Source: Alphaproteobacteria bacterium (GTDB lineage Bacteria; Pseudomonadota; Alphaproteobacteria; Micropepsales; Micropepsaceae). From it: a DNA stretch of 64,000 nt. The position numbers and the translations under genes are program-made. A model generated the notes under the pieces. That model worked only from the letters and a program-made list of their open reading frames with translations. It did not search any database and was not told the origin of the DNA. Within the stretch, counting starts at the first letter, position 1. Each line of letters begins with the position of its first letter. The DNA lies in NCBI GenBank assembly GCA_019245415.1, contig JAFARO010000004.1:248001-312000 (forward strand), in the 5' to 3' direction. Shown piece after piece: positions 25,400 to 35,449 of this stretch.

Positions 25400-25493
25400 G
25401 CTTTGACCCGTGTGGCGATGGAAACGCCTGCCCAATGGAATCGATGCAAGGGTTAATATCGGCATGGAATGTGACGGGGGCAAGACCCTGCGC

Positions 25494-26267
25494 TCAAATG
25501 CCCGCGTACCAGCTGTAGCCCTGGTCTTCCCAATAGCCGCCCTTTCCGCCCGCGAAGCGGTGAAAGTTTTCCACAAGTTCAATGCGTTGGATGTACTTGG
25601 CCATCTTGTAACCGAGCTGCCGCTCGGCGCGCAGCCGGACGGGCGCGCCGTGTTCGATCGGCAACACCTGGCCGTTCAGGCGGTAGGCGAGGATGGTCTG
25701 CGGATGGGTCGCCTCGAGAAGGTCGAGGCTCTCGTAATAATAGGCGGCTTCACCTGAGGGCAGGTTTCCCATCGGGTCGGCGCAGAAGAACATGACGTAG
25801 CGCGCCTCGGGCTTCGGCCGCGCCGCCGCCAGCACCGGCGCCAGCGGAACGCCCGTCCATTCACCGATGCAGCTCCAGCCCTCGACGCAGTCGTGGCGGG
25901 TGATCTGCGTGCGCGCCGGCATGGCCTGGAGATCGTCGAGCGACAGCGACAACGGCTTCTCGACAAGACCGCCGACCGCGATGCGCCAGTTGCGGAAGCC
26001 GGTGGCGGCGTGGGCGGCATATTCGTCCGTGCTGGGATTGAGCGTGCCGTTGGCACGGAAGACCGGGGCGATGTCGCTCTTCTTGTACTCGGTGGCGAGC
26101 GCGTGGCCGCCCGCAAAGACACGCTGCACCCGCCGGGTCAGGTTTTCGACTTCTCCAAGCGCGTCCTGCACCCAGGGCTTCTGGGAAAGCCGCGTGCAGC
26201 CGCTCAGCGCCGCAGCGCCAGCGCCTGCAAGCGCGGCTTTGAGAAAGTTGCGGCGGCTATCCGTCAT
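25494..26267 (-). CDS. Tat-exported molybdopterin oxidoreductase (MsrP/YedY or sulfite-oxidase fold)
   Basis: 257-residue periplasmic enzyme with a twin-arginine signal ('SRRNFLKAALAG') that also contains a lipobox-like 'LSGC' at Cys24, so it may be a Tat lipoprotein. The molybdopterin-binding core has 'ITRHDCVEGWSCIGEWTGVPL', where Cys127 is the expected molybdenum ligand, and 'GAPVRLRAERQLGYKMAKYIQRIELV', both typical of the sulfite oxidase/MsrP superfamily. MsrP repairs oxidised methionines in periplasmic proteins, but several related families with other substrates exist. The stop-start overlap (ATGA) with the upstream cytochrome gene shows it works with a membrane haem protein. Confidence 0.88.
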   Translation of the reverse strand: MTDSRRNFLKAALAGAGAAALSGCTRLSQKPWVQDALGEVENLTRRVQRVFAGGHALATEYKKSDIAPVFRANGTLNPSTDEYAAHAATGFRNWRIAVGGLVEKPLSLSLDDLQAMPARTQITRHDCVEGWSCIGEWTGVPLAPVLAAARPKPEARYVMFFCADPMGNLPSGEAAYYYESLDLLEATHPQTILAYRLNGQVLPIEHGAPVRLRAERQLGYKMAKYIQRIELVENFHRFAGGKGGYWEDQGYSWYAGI

Positions 26268-27151
26268 GGCGCGCGCTCCCCTTCGATCGCATAGCGCCCG
26301 GTGATCATCGAACGCAGATTGTTCCAGGTGCCGGAGAGCACCACCATCACGATGTGAACGATGAAGAAGGCGAGGAACGAGAAAGCGCAGAGGAAGTGGA
26401 TAGTGCGCGCGCTCTGCCGGCCGCCGAAGATCCAGGGCAGCCAGGGTGCCGCCGCGTCCATCGTCGGCGACATCGCAAGCCCGGTGGCGACGATCAACGG
26501 CGCCACAACGAACAGGACAGCGCTATAAGCCAGCTTCTGCAGCCCGTTGTAGCGTTTGGCCGCTTCGCCCTTGGGGAATTTGAGGCGCGCATGGTCGACG
26601 ATTTCCTGCGGCAGATGGCGGATATCGTCCTTCGTGGGGAGCAGGTCGCGCCGCACATGGCCGCGCCAAGTGGCCCAGACGAGGAACATCAATCCGTTCG
26701 CGACGAACAGCCAGGCGAAGGCGAAGTGCCACAGCCGGCCCATCGCCAGCCATTGCGGACCGGGGATCGTGGCCCAATCGGGAAAGCCGCGCGCAGTCAT
26801 CTGGCCGTCGACCTTCGAAGCGCCGAGCACGCCGGTGGTGTCGAAGTCCCAGGGGCCGATCTGCGTCACGCCCTTGGCGACGGCGTCGTCGGTGCCGCGT
26901 GCCGTCAGCGAGAGGATGGGGTGATCGAAATCCGAACTCCTGCCCCAATAGAGCGCGGGATGGGCATTGAAGATCTGAAGCCCGCTCAACAGCATCACGA
27001 ACAGGATTGCAGCGTTGGCCCAATGCGTCAGGCGCACGATCCAGCCATGACGATAGAAAAGATAATGCGGCCCCTCGGGCGCGAGCCCCAGCGCCTTGCG
27101 CAGCCGCGATGGGATGCGTGTTCGCGAAACTGTCTGGTCGCCCGCCGGCAT
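26264..27151 (-). CDS. Cytochrome b561-type membrane subunit for the molybdopterin enzyme
   Basis: 295-residue inner-membrane protein with four main hydrophobic segments carrying His residues in helix positions: 'RLTHWANAAILFVMLLSGLQIF', 'RLWHFAFAWLFVANGLMFLVW', 'LQKLAYSAVLFVVAPLIVATG', and 'HFLCAFSFLAFFIVHIVMVVL'. This is the di-haem cytochrome b561/hydrogenase-cytochrome-b pattern. It would pass quinol electrons to the molybdopterin protein encoded immediately downstream, analogous to MsrQ but from a different and larger cytochrome family. ATG at 27151 chosen; the upstream frame extension lacks a family match. Confidence 0.85.
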   Translation of the reverse strand: MPAGDQTVSRTRIPSRLRKALGLAPEGPHYLFYRHGWIVRLTHWANAAILFVMLLSGLQIFNAHPALYWGRSSDFDHPILSLTARGTDDAVAKGVTQIGPWDFDTTGVLGASKVDGQMTARGFPDWATIPGPQWLAMGRLWHFAFAWLFVANGLMFLVWATWRGHVRRDLLPTKDDIRHLPQEIVDHARLKFPKGEAAKRYNGLQKLAYSAVLFVVAPLIVATGLAMSPTMDAAAPWLPWIFGGRQSARTIHFLCAFSFLAFFIVHIVMVVLSGTWNNLRSMITGRYAIEGERAP

Positions 27152-27304
27152 TTCGACCGCCCCAACCCAAATCGGGTGCCATCCTAGCAGCCCATGCCGG
27201 TCATTCGCACCAGGAAGGGGAATGGTTTCATTCAAAAATCTGGAATCCCTGGCCTCGAAAGATGCATGGCGACAGCGTGCGGACACGCGATGACCGTCTT
27301 TCCC

Positions 27305-28345
27305 CTAATTCCCCAACCATCCCTGGGCGCGTGCCGCATCGTCGCGGACGCGTTCGGGGCCGCCCAGAATCTGCCGGTTGAAGCCAATGCGCTTGAACCA
27401 GTAATGCAGGCCGAGCAGGTCGGTGAAGCCGATGCCGCCATGCACTTCGGTCGCGGTCCGCGCGACGAAGGGGCCGATCTCGGACAGATGCGCCTTGGCA
27501 TGCGCTGCCAGCCGCCGCGATTCCTCCGGCAGCGCCTCGAAGGCATAAGCCGCGTACCAGACGAGCGCGCGGGCCGGCTCGATCTCGGCCGCCAATTCGG
27601 CGCAGAGGTGCTTCACCGCCTGGAACGAAGCGATGACGCGGTCGAACTGCTTGCGCTCCTTGGAGTAGGCAACAGCCTTCTCCAGCATGCGCTCCGCGGC
27701 GCCAAGCGTGTCGGCGGCGAGCACGATGCGGCCAGCATCGATCATGCGTGCGAGCGTGCCGGGCGGCGCGTTCAGCGGCTCTGCCTCCACGCGATCGAAT
27801 TCCAGCTTGCCGATGCTGCGCGTCGCATCGATGGTAGGGAGCAAGGTCCTTGTCAGGCCTTTGGCAGCGGCGGAGACGAGATAAAGCGCCCCGTTGCGTT
27901 CGGCGACGACATAGACATCGGCTTCGAAATCGAGCACGAACAGCGTGCTGCCTTCAAGTTTGCCGTTGCGCAGCGCGACGCCGGCGCCGTCACGTGCGCC
28001 CGCCGCATGCTCGCTGATCGCGACGCCGGCCGCGATCTCGCCCCGCGCGAGTTTTTCGAGCCACGACGTGCCCCGGAGCGCGAGCGGCGCCATCACCGCG
28101 CTCCCCAGGAAGGGCATGCGCGCCACATGGCGACCGAGTTGCTCCGCGACCAGGGCCGCTTCGAGCAGGTGCAAACCCTGTCCATCATGCTCTTCCGGAA
28201 TCATAATTCCGGGGACAGCGAGCGCCTTCAGAGCCTCGAATGCGCTGTCGCCCCTGCGGACCGCGTCGAGCGACGACACGCGCTCGAGCGTTCGCCCGAC
28301 GCTTTCCTGCATCATCCTCTGGTCATCGGTCAGCGCGAATTCCAT
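27305..28345 (-). CDS. Acyl-CoA dehydrogenase family protein (subunit of heteromeric pair)
   Basis: 346 residues, shorter than the usual 380-400. The N-terminal domain ('EFALTDDQRMMQESVGRTLERV', 'GIMIPEEHDGQGLHLLEAALVAEQLGRH') and the C-terminal helical bundle ('ERKQFDRVIASFQAVKHLCAEL', 'TEVHGGIGFTDLLGLHYWFKR') are present, but the central beta domain is weakly conserved and lacks the clear substrate-phosphate motif seen in its neighbour. The gene starts exactly where the partner stops (no gap). In steroid- and other branched-acyl degradation such shorter subunits form alpha2-beta2 dehydrogenases with a full-length partner; that pairing is inferred here. Confidence 0.88.
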   Translation of the reverse strand: MEFALTDDQRMMQESVGRTLERVSSLDAVRRGDSAFEALKALAVPGIMIPEEHDGQGLHLLEAALVAEQLGRHVARMPFLGSAVMAPLALRGTSWLEKLARGEIAAGVAISEHAAGARDGAGVALRNGKLEGSTLFVLDFEADVYVVAERNGALYLVSAAAKGLTRTLLPTIDATRSIGKLEFDRVEAEPLNAPPGTLARMIDAGRIVLAADTLGAAERMLEKAVAYSKERKQFDRVIASFQAVKHLCAELAAEIEPARALVWYAAYAFEALPEESRRLAAHAKAHLSEIGPFVARTATEVHGGIGFTDLLGLHYWFKRIGFNRQILGGPERVRDDAARAQGWLGN

Positions 28346-29524
28346 TCAGCCGGCCGCTTTCGGTTCACGCGGCATGCCCAAGCCCCGTTCGGCGATGATG
28401 TTCTTCTGGATCTGCGCCGTGCCGCCGCCGATGATGAGCCCAAGGTCGAACATGAAGCGGGTCTGCCATTCGCCGGAGCTGCGCAGATGCGGCGAGTCGC
28501 CATACAGAATCCCAAGCTCGCCAAGCAGATCGTTGGCGAAGCCGGCGAGCTGGTGATTGAGCTCGCAGCCCTGCAATTTCACGATCAGGCGCGCGAGTCC
28601 CAGGTCTTCTCCTTTGGCGGCAGCAGTCAGAAGCCGCAGCCCGTGCATCTCCATCGCCAGTACCCGCGCCTGGAGCTTGAGAAGGTGGTCGCGAAGCACC
28701 GGATTGTCCATCAGTCTGCGGCCGTCGACCTGTTCCTCCTCCATCAGGCGGATCACCGCGTGCAGCCGCGTGCCCGCCTGGTTGGGATCGCCCAGCATGC
28801 CGCGCTCATGGCGCAACGTGGCATTGGCGACCAGCCAGCCCTGGCCGCGCTGGCCCACGATCTGCGTCTTGGGAACGCGCACGTCGCTGAAGAATACTTC
28901 GTTGAATTCGGCACGGCCGGTCATGGTGACGAGCGGGCGCACCTCGATCCCCGGCGTCTTCATCGAGAAGATGAGATAAGAGATGCCTTCGTGCTTGGGC
29001 TTGTCGGGTTCGGTCCGCACCAGGCAGAAGATCATGTCCGCCTGCGCCGCGGTCGATGTCCAGATCTTCTGGCCGTTGATGACGAAATCGTCGCCGTCCT
29101 CGGTCGCGCGCGTGGTCAGCGCGGCCAGGTCGCTTCCGGCGCCGGGCTCGGAATAGCCCTGGCACCAGATCACCTCGCCGCGCAGGGTCGGGCCGATCCA
29201 GCGCTTCTTCTGTTCCTCGCTGCCGAGCTCGAGCAATGTCGGGACCAGCATCGAGATGCCCTGGTTCGACATCCCCATGGGCAGGCCTGCAGCGAGAAAT
29301 TCTTCGGCGATGATACGCGACTTGAGCAGGTCCGGCTCCGCGCCGTAGCCGCCATATTGCTTCGGAACGGTTCTCGCCGCGTAGCCGTGCTCGATCAACA
29401 GCCGCTGCCAGGCGCGCGCCTCTTCGCCTAAATACGATTTCGGGGCGCGGTCCGCGTGTGCGCTGCAGAAGGCGCGCACTTCGGCGCGGAAGGCTTCGTG
29501 TTCGTGGGAATAGGATAAATCCAT
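28346..29524 (-). CDS. Acyl-CoA dehydrogenase (larger subunit of pair)
   Basis: 392-residue flavoprotein that introduces an alpha,beta double bond into an acyl-CoA. Motifs are 'WCQGYSEPGAGSDLAALTTRA' (FAD/substrate loop), 'INGQKIWTSTAAQADMIFCLVRT', 'FNEVFFSDVRVPK', and the C-terminal 'LIIGGGTAQIQKNIIAERGLGMPR' where the family's GGT-Q-I-Q contacts FAD. The sequence style (Trp-Cys-Gln-Gly-Tyr-Ser-Glu) resembles the steroid- and terpene-catabolic FadE groups rather than short-chain dehydrogenases. The downstream partner and the thiolase upstream suggest one beta-oxidation unit; the substrate is not identified. Confidence 0.9.
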   Translation of the reverse strand: MDLSYSHEHEAFRAEVRAFCSAHADRAPKSYLGEEARAWQRLLIEHGYAARTVPKQYGGYGAEPDLLKSRIIAEEFLAAGLPMGMSNQGISMLVPTLLELGSEEQKKRWIGPTLRGEVIWCQGYSEPGAGSDLAALTTRATEDGDDFVINGQKIWTSTAAQADMIFCLVRTEPDKPKHEGISYLIFSMKTPGIEVRPLVTMTGRAEFNEVFFSDVRVPKTQIVGQRGQGWLVANATLRHERGMLGDPNQAGTRLHAVIRLMEEEQVDGRRLMDNPVLRDHLLKLQARVLAMEMHGLRLLTAAAKGEDLGLARLIVKLQGCELNHQLAGFANDLLGELGILYGDSPHLRSSGEWQTRFMFDLGLIIGGGTAQIQKNIIAERGLGMPREPKAAG

Positions 29525-29537
29525 CTTACAAGCTCAC

Positions 29538-29695
29538 TGTCATCCCCGGCGAGCAGCGCGAAGCGATGCGAGGGAAGGGGACCCAGGTCGCAACGAAGAA
29601 AAGGTCTCACCGGGATTTCTCACCATTGAGCTTTCCCTACCACCTGGGTCCCCTTCCCCTCGCGCTGCTGTCGCAGCACTCGGCCGGGGATGACA
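29538..29695. repeat. Large imperfect palindrome between thiolase and dehydrogenase genes
   Basis: Arms beginning TGTCATCCCCGGC at 29538 and ending GCCGGGGATGACA at 29695 fold over most of this gap. Each arm contains GGAAGGGGACCCAGGT or its complement (29573-29588 and about 29642-29657), with the right arm longer by a few bases. This fills the whole gap between two minus-strand genes. It has the look of an alphaproteobacterial repetitive extragenic palindrome; the transcript would fold into a long stem and could separate expression of the two genes. Confidence 0.75.
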
Positions 29696-29703
29696 ATTTG
29701 AGT

Positions 29704-30876
29704 TTAAACTCGCTCCACGATCGTCACGTTTGCCAGGCCGCCGCCTTCGCACATGGTCTGTAGGCCCCAGCGCTTGTTGTTCTGCTTGAGCGCATGAACC
29801 AGCGTCGTCATCAGCTTGGTGCCGGAGGCTCCCAAGGGATGGCCGAGCGCGATGGCGCCGCCATGGACGTTGAGCCTTTCCGGGTCGGCGTCGGTGTATT
29901 GCAGCCACGCGGTGGGCACCGAGGCGAAGGCCTCGTTGACCTCGTAGAGGTCGATGTCTGCGATCTTCATGCCGGCCTTGTCGAGCGCGCGCTTGGTCGC
30001 GGGCAGCGGTGCTTCCAGCATGATCACGGGATCGCCCCCGATCACGGTCATGTGGTGGATCCGCGCCATCGGCTTCACGCCCAGCGCCTTCAATCCCTTC
30101 TCGTTGACGATCATCACGCCCGAGGCGCCGTCGCAGATTTGGCTCGAGGTCGCCGCGGTGATCGCGCCGCCTTCGCGCAACAGCTTGACACCCTTGATGC
30201 CGTCCAGGCTGACGTCGAAGCGGATGCCTTCGTCCACGGTGTGCATCTGCGTGCTGCCGTCCTCGAGGGTGACCTCCAGAGGCACGATCTCGTCCTTGAA
30301 CTTGCCGCCCTGCGTCGCGGCGATCGCCTTCTGATGGCTCTTGAAGCCGTATTCGTCGAGCTGGGCCTTTGTCAGCTTGTATTTCTCCGCCATCATTTCG
30401 GCGCCCATGAACTGGCTGAACTGGATGCCGGGATATTTCTTCTGCAGCGCCGGGCTCATATAGGAGCCGAAGCCTTCCTTCATCGCGAGCGTCGCCGACA
30501 GCCCCATCGGCACACGGGTCATGCTTTCGATGCCCATGGCGATGACGCAGTCCATCGCGCCCGACATCACCGCCTGAGCGCCGAAATGCAACGATTGCTG
30601 CGACGAGCCGCATTGGCGGTCGACGCTGGTCGCCGGCACGCTTTCCGGCAGGCGCGAGGCCATCACCGCATTGCGCGCCACATTGATCGCCTGCTCGCCC
30701 ACCTGCATGACGCAGCCGCAGATCACGTCCTCCACCGATGCGGGGTCGACGCCGCTGCGGTCGAGCAGCGAATCGATCACCTTGGCCCCGAGGTCCACCG
30801 GATGCCAGCCCTTGAGCTTGCCGCCTTTCTTGCCGCCCGCGGTGCGCGCCGCGGCCACGATGTATGCTTCACCCAT
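29704..30876 (-). CDS. Thiolase (acetyl-CoA C-acyltransferase family)
   Basis: 390-residue thiolase that cleaves 3-ketoacyl-CoA (or condenses acetyl-CoA). Catalytic Cys89 lies in 'SVDRQCGSSQQSLHFGAQAV', the second active-site set in 'VHGGAIALGHPLGASGTKLM' and the third in 'TMCEGGGLANVTIVERV'. The DRQCGSSQQ form is that of thiolases grouped with lipid and steroid degradation (FadA5/FadA6-like) rather than PhaA. The ATG at 30876 gives the canonical 'EAYIVAAARTAGGKKGG' start. With the dehydrogenase pair downstream it makes a partial beta-oxidation set; hydratase and hydroxyacyl-CoA dehydrogenase genes are not nearby. Confidence 0.92.
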   Translation of the reverse strand: MGEAYIVAAARTAGGKKGGKLKGWHPVDLGAKVIDSLLDRSGVDPASVEDVICGCVMQVGEQAINVARNAVMASRLPESVPATSVDRQCGSSQQSLHFGAQAVMSGAMDCVIAMGIESMTRVPMGLSATLAMKEGFGSYMSPALQKKYPGIQFSQFMGAEMMAEKYKLTKAQLDEYGFKSHQKAIAATQGGKFKDEIVPLEVTLEDGSTQMHTVDEGIRFDVSLDGIKGVKLLREGGAITAATSSQICDGASGVMIVNEKGLKALGVKPMARIHHMTVIGGDPVIMLEAPLPATKRALDKAGMKIADIDLYEVNEAFASVPTAWLQYTDADPERLNVHGGAIALGHPLGASGTKLMTTLVHALKQNNKRWGLQTMCEGGGLANVTIVERV

Positions 30877-30923
30877 GTCCGTCTCCGTCGAAGGAATTGC
30901 GTATGAAAAGGGATTATCACCTC

Positions 30924-30946
30924 CTTCGCTTCCGCAACAAGCGAAG
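30924..30946. promoter_or_regulatory. Inverted repeat in the divergent promoter region
   Basis: CTTCGCTT (30924-30931) and AAGCGAAG (30939-30946) are perfect 8-base arms around a 7-base spacer in the 123 bases between the divergent thiolase and PLP-enzyme genes. This position and symmetry suit a repressor operator, but no regulator gene is adjacent and no second copy was seen, so function is unproven. Confidence 0.4.
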
Positions 30947-30999
30947 CGATCCAAACTGACGTAGGGTTATGAACGATAGTCGCTCCCAGGACGCTGCCA

Positions 31000-32127
31000 A
31001 TGACCGAAAATACGCACAATCCCGCCACCTTGGCTGCACAGGCGCTGGGTTGGATCGACGACGGGACGCGGGCGATTTCGCCGTCGATCCATGCCTCGTC
31101 GACGTTTCTGCGCGACGTGGATAACGGCTATCGTTCGGGGCGCGAATACATCCGCTCCGACAATCCGGCCTTCGATCAGCCCGAAGCGCTATTGGCGGCG
31201 CTCGAGCAGGGAAAGGACGCCGCGCTGTTCGCCTCCGGCATGGCGGCGGCGACCGCGGTGTTCCTGGCGCTCGGTCGCGGCGAGCATGCGATCGCGCCGA
31301 CGGTGATGTATTGGGGACTGCGACGCTGGCTGCGGGAGTGGAACCCCGAGATCACGTTCGTGGACATGGGCGATCTCGATGCGGTGCGCGGCGCGATTCG
31401 ACCCACGACCAAGCTCATCTGGGCCGAGACGCCGTCGAATCCGACCTGGGCGATCACCGATCTTGCTGCGGTAGCCGAAATGGCGCACGCGTCCGGCGCG
31501 CGGCTGGCGGTCGATTCGACCTGCGCCACGCCGGTGCTGACCCAGCCGCTGTCGCTGGGAGCCGACATCGTGATGCATTCGGCAACGAAATATCTGAACG
31601 GTCACAGCGATCTCGTTGCCGGCGCGCTGGCGACGAAGGCCGAAGACGCGTTCTGGGAGCGCATTCTCGCCGTGCGTTCGCAGCATGGTGCGGTGCTGGG
31701 TTCGTTCGAAGCGTGGCTGCTGTTGCGTGGCATGCGCACCCTGTTCGTGCGCGTCCGCCAAGCCTGCGCCAACGCGATGACGCTGGCAGAGCGGCTTCGA
31801 ACCAATGCGCATGTTGCGGAGGTCTTGTACCCGGGCCTCAAGGACCATCCAGGTCACGCCATCGCCGCGCGGCAGATGAAAGGCGGCTTCGGCGGCATGC
31901 TTTCCATCCGCGTCAATGGCGGCGAACAGGCCGCCATCGGCACCGCGGCGCGGGTAGCACTCTGGAAGCGCGCCACCTCGCTCGGCGGGGTCGAGAGCCT
32001 GATCGAACATCGTGCTTCGATCGAAGGCGAAGGCAGCCCGTGCCCGCCGGACTTGTTGCGGCTCTCGGTGGGCATCGAGGATGTCGAGGATCTCGCGGCC
32101 GAGCTCGAAGCCGCATTGAAGAACTGA
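31000..32127 (+). CDS. Trans-sulfuration family PLP enzyme (cystathionine beta-lyase-like)
   Basis: 375-residue Cys/Met metabolism enzyme. The PLP lysine is Lys197 in 'IVMHSATKYLNGHSDLVAGAL'. Other hallmarks are 'ISPSIHASSTFL', 'ALFASGMAAATAVFLAL', 'WAETPSNPTWAITDLAAVAE', and 'DLLRLSVGIEDVEDLAAELEAAL'. Members cleave or form cystathionine or related thioethers; the sequence does not settle between beta-lyase, gamma-synthase and sulfhydrylase, although the beta-lyase group fits the alphaproteobacterial style best. Divergent from the thiolase and convergent with the helicase, whose stop is two bases away. Confidence 0.88.
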   Translation: MTENTHNPATLAAQALGWIDDGTRAISPSIHASSTFLRDVDNGYRSGREYIRSDNPAFDQPEALLAALEQGKDAALFASGMAAATAVFLALGRGEHAIAPTVMYWGLRRWLREWNPEITFVDMGDLDAVRGAIRPTTKLIWAETPSNPTWAITDLAAVAEMAHASGARLAVDSTCATPVLTQPLSLGADIVMHSATKYLNGHSDLVAGALATKAEDAFWERILAVRSQHGAVLGSFEAWLLLRGMRTLFVRVRQACANAMTLAERLRTNAHVAEVLYPGLKDHPGHAIAARQMKGGFGGMLSIRVNGGEQAAIGTAARVALWKRATSLGGVESLIEHRASIEGEGSPCPPDLLRLSVGIEDVEDLAAELEAALKN

Positions 32128-32129
32128 GT

Positions 32130-33365
<1,236 letters not shown>

Positions 33366-33566
33366 TCTTCAGTCCTTGAATATGCACGGAATCGCGCACG
33401 AAGGCGCATTGCGGCATGTTGCCGTCTTCCACGCACATCTGGAGGGAACGGTGAGTTGAGATAGGCCCGCGATGTCGGACGCCGAAAAGGCGCATTGTGC
33501 GACCGCGAGAATTGCAGTGTATATCGGGCCTGCCTAACAATATGTCAACCGGGGCGGAGAATTTCC

Positions 33567-34178
33567 TTGGCCGGCGACACCTTCGGCTTCCTGACCGACC
33601 AGAACACGTTGTTTGCCGTGGTGCTGGGCGCAATCCTGGCCACCATCGGCGGTTTCGTTGCGACCGTGATGGAGCGCACGCTCGACCGCCGCGAGCGCCG
33701 GCGCAATTCCGCGGTGTTCTTCGGCGAATTGCTGTCGTCGCTGGCGATCATCCTGCGCTTCGCCGACGATACGAAGAAGATCGGCGAGCCCTACGGTCCC
33801 ATCACCTTGCGCATGCTGCGCTCGGCGCGCAGCGAGCTCGACCTCTACGACCGCAACCGCGAGACGCTGTTCGATCTCGGCGACGCCGATCTGCGCGCGC
33901 GCATCCAGACGCTCGTCATCCGCCTCAGCATGCCGCTCGACGGCGTGATCGAGGCGACGGACGAGATCAAGGCGATGCGGGAGGTTGTGCGCGCCGTCCG
34001 CGATCCGGCCGAACGCGACGAACTGGAGCAGCGCATTGTGTTGAGCGAGAACCGGCGCGAGGCGGGCTACGAATTCATCGTCGAAAACGCCACGCGCCTC
34101 AAGGACGTCATCGCCGGCCTCGAGCTCCAGGCCGGCACGCGCTTCGACCGCATCGACCGCGTGGTGCGGGGGGAATGA
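33567..34178 (+). CDS. Hypothetical membrane-anchored helical protein
   Basis: 203 residues, not recognised as a named family. One membrane helix near residues 15-34 ('LFAVVLGAILATIGGFVATVM') is followed by a mainly helical, Arg/Glu-rich cytoplasmic region ending '...DRIDRVVRGE'. The TTG start is chosen because GGCGGAG lies seven bases upstream and the membrane helix then sits near the N-terminus; an earlier frame opening would add 24 residues without such support. The stop lies 36 bases before the phosphoesterase start, so the two may be cotranscribed. Confidence 0.65.
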   Translation: MAGDTFGFLTDQNTLFAVVLGAILATIGGFVATVMERTLDRRERRRNSAVFFGELLSSLAIILRFADDTKKIGEPYGPITLRMLRSARSELDLYDRNRETLFDLGDADLRARIQTLVIRLSMPLDGVIEATDEIKAMREVVRAVRDPAERDELEQRIVLSENRREAGYEFIVENATRLKDVIAGLELQAGTRFDRIDRVVRGE

Positions 34179-34213
34179 ACGCTTCGCGCCCATCGTTCTT
34201 TTGGAGGCGTCGC

Positions 34214-35392
34214 ATGCAGGGATTTCGACTGGGCGTGAGCCTGGCATTGTGCGCCGCAGCCGGTGCTGTCGCTGCCGCGCCTGCGCCCACCTCGCCGCGC
34301 ATCGTCGCCCAGTGGCGGCAATTCGGGCCCCGGGGCCAAGTGGAGACTCGCGCGGCCGTCGATGGCGCCTGTCCCGCCGGCATGACGGAACGGGCCGCTG
34401 CATCGAAGGATTTTCCGCGCCTGTGCGTGTCGGTTGCCCCTCAGCCCAATCCGGATCCGCAGCGCATTCTGGTTCTCGGCGACACCGGCTGCCGCATCAA
34501 GGGCACGGTCGTTCAGGCCTGCAACGATCCCAAGCAGTGGCCCTTTCCGGTGCTTGCCGCGTCGGCCGCGAAGTTCAAGCCCGATCTCGTGATCCATGTC
34601 GGCGACTATCTCTATCGCGAAAGTCCGTGCCCCTCCGGCAACGCAAGCTGTGCCGGCACGCCGTGGGGCGACAACTGGCCGGCATGGAGGGCGGATTTCT
34701 TCGATCCCGCTGCACCGCTGCTGGCAGCCGCGCCGTGGGTGATCGTGCGGGGCAATCATGAGGACTGCGCGCGCGCCGGTTCTGGCTTCGCGCGGCTGCT
34801 GGCGCCGGGCGCCTTCGACGGAAGCTGTCTGTCGCACATCGCGGCTTTCGACGTGCCGTTCAAGGCGCTGAACCTGGTGGTGATGGACGACTCCGATGCG
34901 CCCGACATCAGCGTCGATCCCAAGGTCGCCGCCATCGACAGGGCCGAGTTTGCCGCACTCGCGGGCGCGCCCACGCCGAGCTGGCTCGTGATGCACCGTC
35001 CGATCTGGGGCGCGGTGAAAGGGCCGCTCGGGCTGGCGCTCGGCGGCAACCGCACCATGATGGCGGCGCTGGACGGCCATCCGCTGCCCAAGCCGGTGGT
35101 CCTGACGCTGGCCGGCCATATCCACGTCTTCGAGGCGCTCGACTACAACGAGGCCGAGCCGCCGGCGGTGCTGTCCGGCAATGGCGGCGACCTGCTCGAT
35201 CCCCCGCCGGCCGATCTTTCCGCCACCCAGTTCGGCAGCAAGCTGCGAGTGAAGGAAGGCGCCTCGGAGGAGGGCTTCGGCTTCATGCTGATGACGCGGG
35301 TGGGCAAGGACTGGAATATCGATCTCTACGACGCCACCGGCACCTTCGAGCGCCGCTGCCTGTTCTCCGGCGGGCATGTGGGATGCCGGTAG
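34214..35392 (+). CDS. Secreted metallophosphoesterase
   Basis: 392-residue calcineurin-like phosphoesterase. The signal peptide 'FRLGVSLALCAAAGAVAAAP' directs it to the periplasm. The metal-binding motifs are all present: 'VLGDTGCRI' (D-x-G/D), 'VIHVGDYLYRE' (GD), 'VIVRGNHEDC' (GNHE), 'LVMHRPIW' and 'TLAGHIHVFEAL' (GHxH). Numerous Cys in the soluble domain suggest disulfides. The ATG with GGAGG six bases upstream is used; an ATG at 34175 overlapping the previous stop would add 13 residues. Substrate unknown. Confidence 0.87.
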   Translation: MQGFRLGVSLALCAAAGAVAAAPAPTSPRIVAQWRQFGPRGQVETRAAVDGACPAGMTERAAASKDFPRLCVSVAPQPNPDPQRILVLGDTGCRIKGTVVQACNDPKQWPFPVLAASAAKFKPDLVIHVGDYLYRESPCPSGNASCAGTPWGDNWPAWRADFFDPAAPLLAAAPWVIVRGNHEDCARAGSGFARLLAPGAFDGSCLSHIAAFDVPFKALNLVVMDDSDAPDISVDPKVAAIDRAEFAALAGAPTPSWLVMHRPIWGAVKGPLGLALGGNRTMMAALDGHPLPKPVVLTLAGHIHVFEALDYNEAEPPAVLSGNGGDLLDPPPADLSATQFGSKLRVKEGASEEGFGFMLMTRVGKDWNIDLYDATGTFERRCLFSGGHVGCR

Positions 35393-35449
35393 GGAGCTGA
35401 CGGGTGTCAGTAAAGGTTCTTTCGAATCGGCCGGATTCGCTTATTCTTC

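Noticed and set aside
27194-29431. 745-residue open frame on the plus strand
   Set aside because: Antisense to the two acyl-CoA dehydrogenase genes, which have clear family motifs on the other strand.
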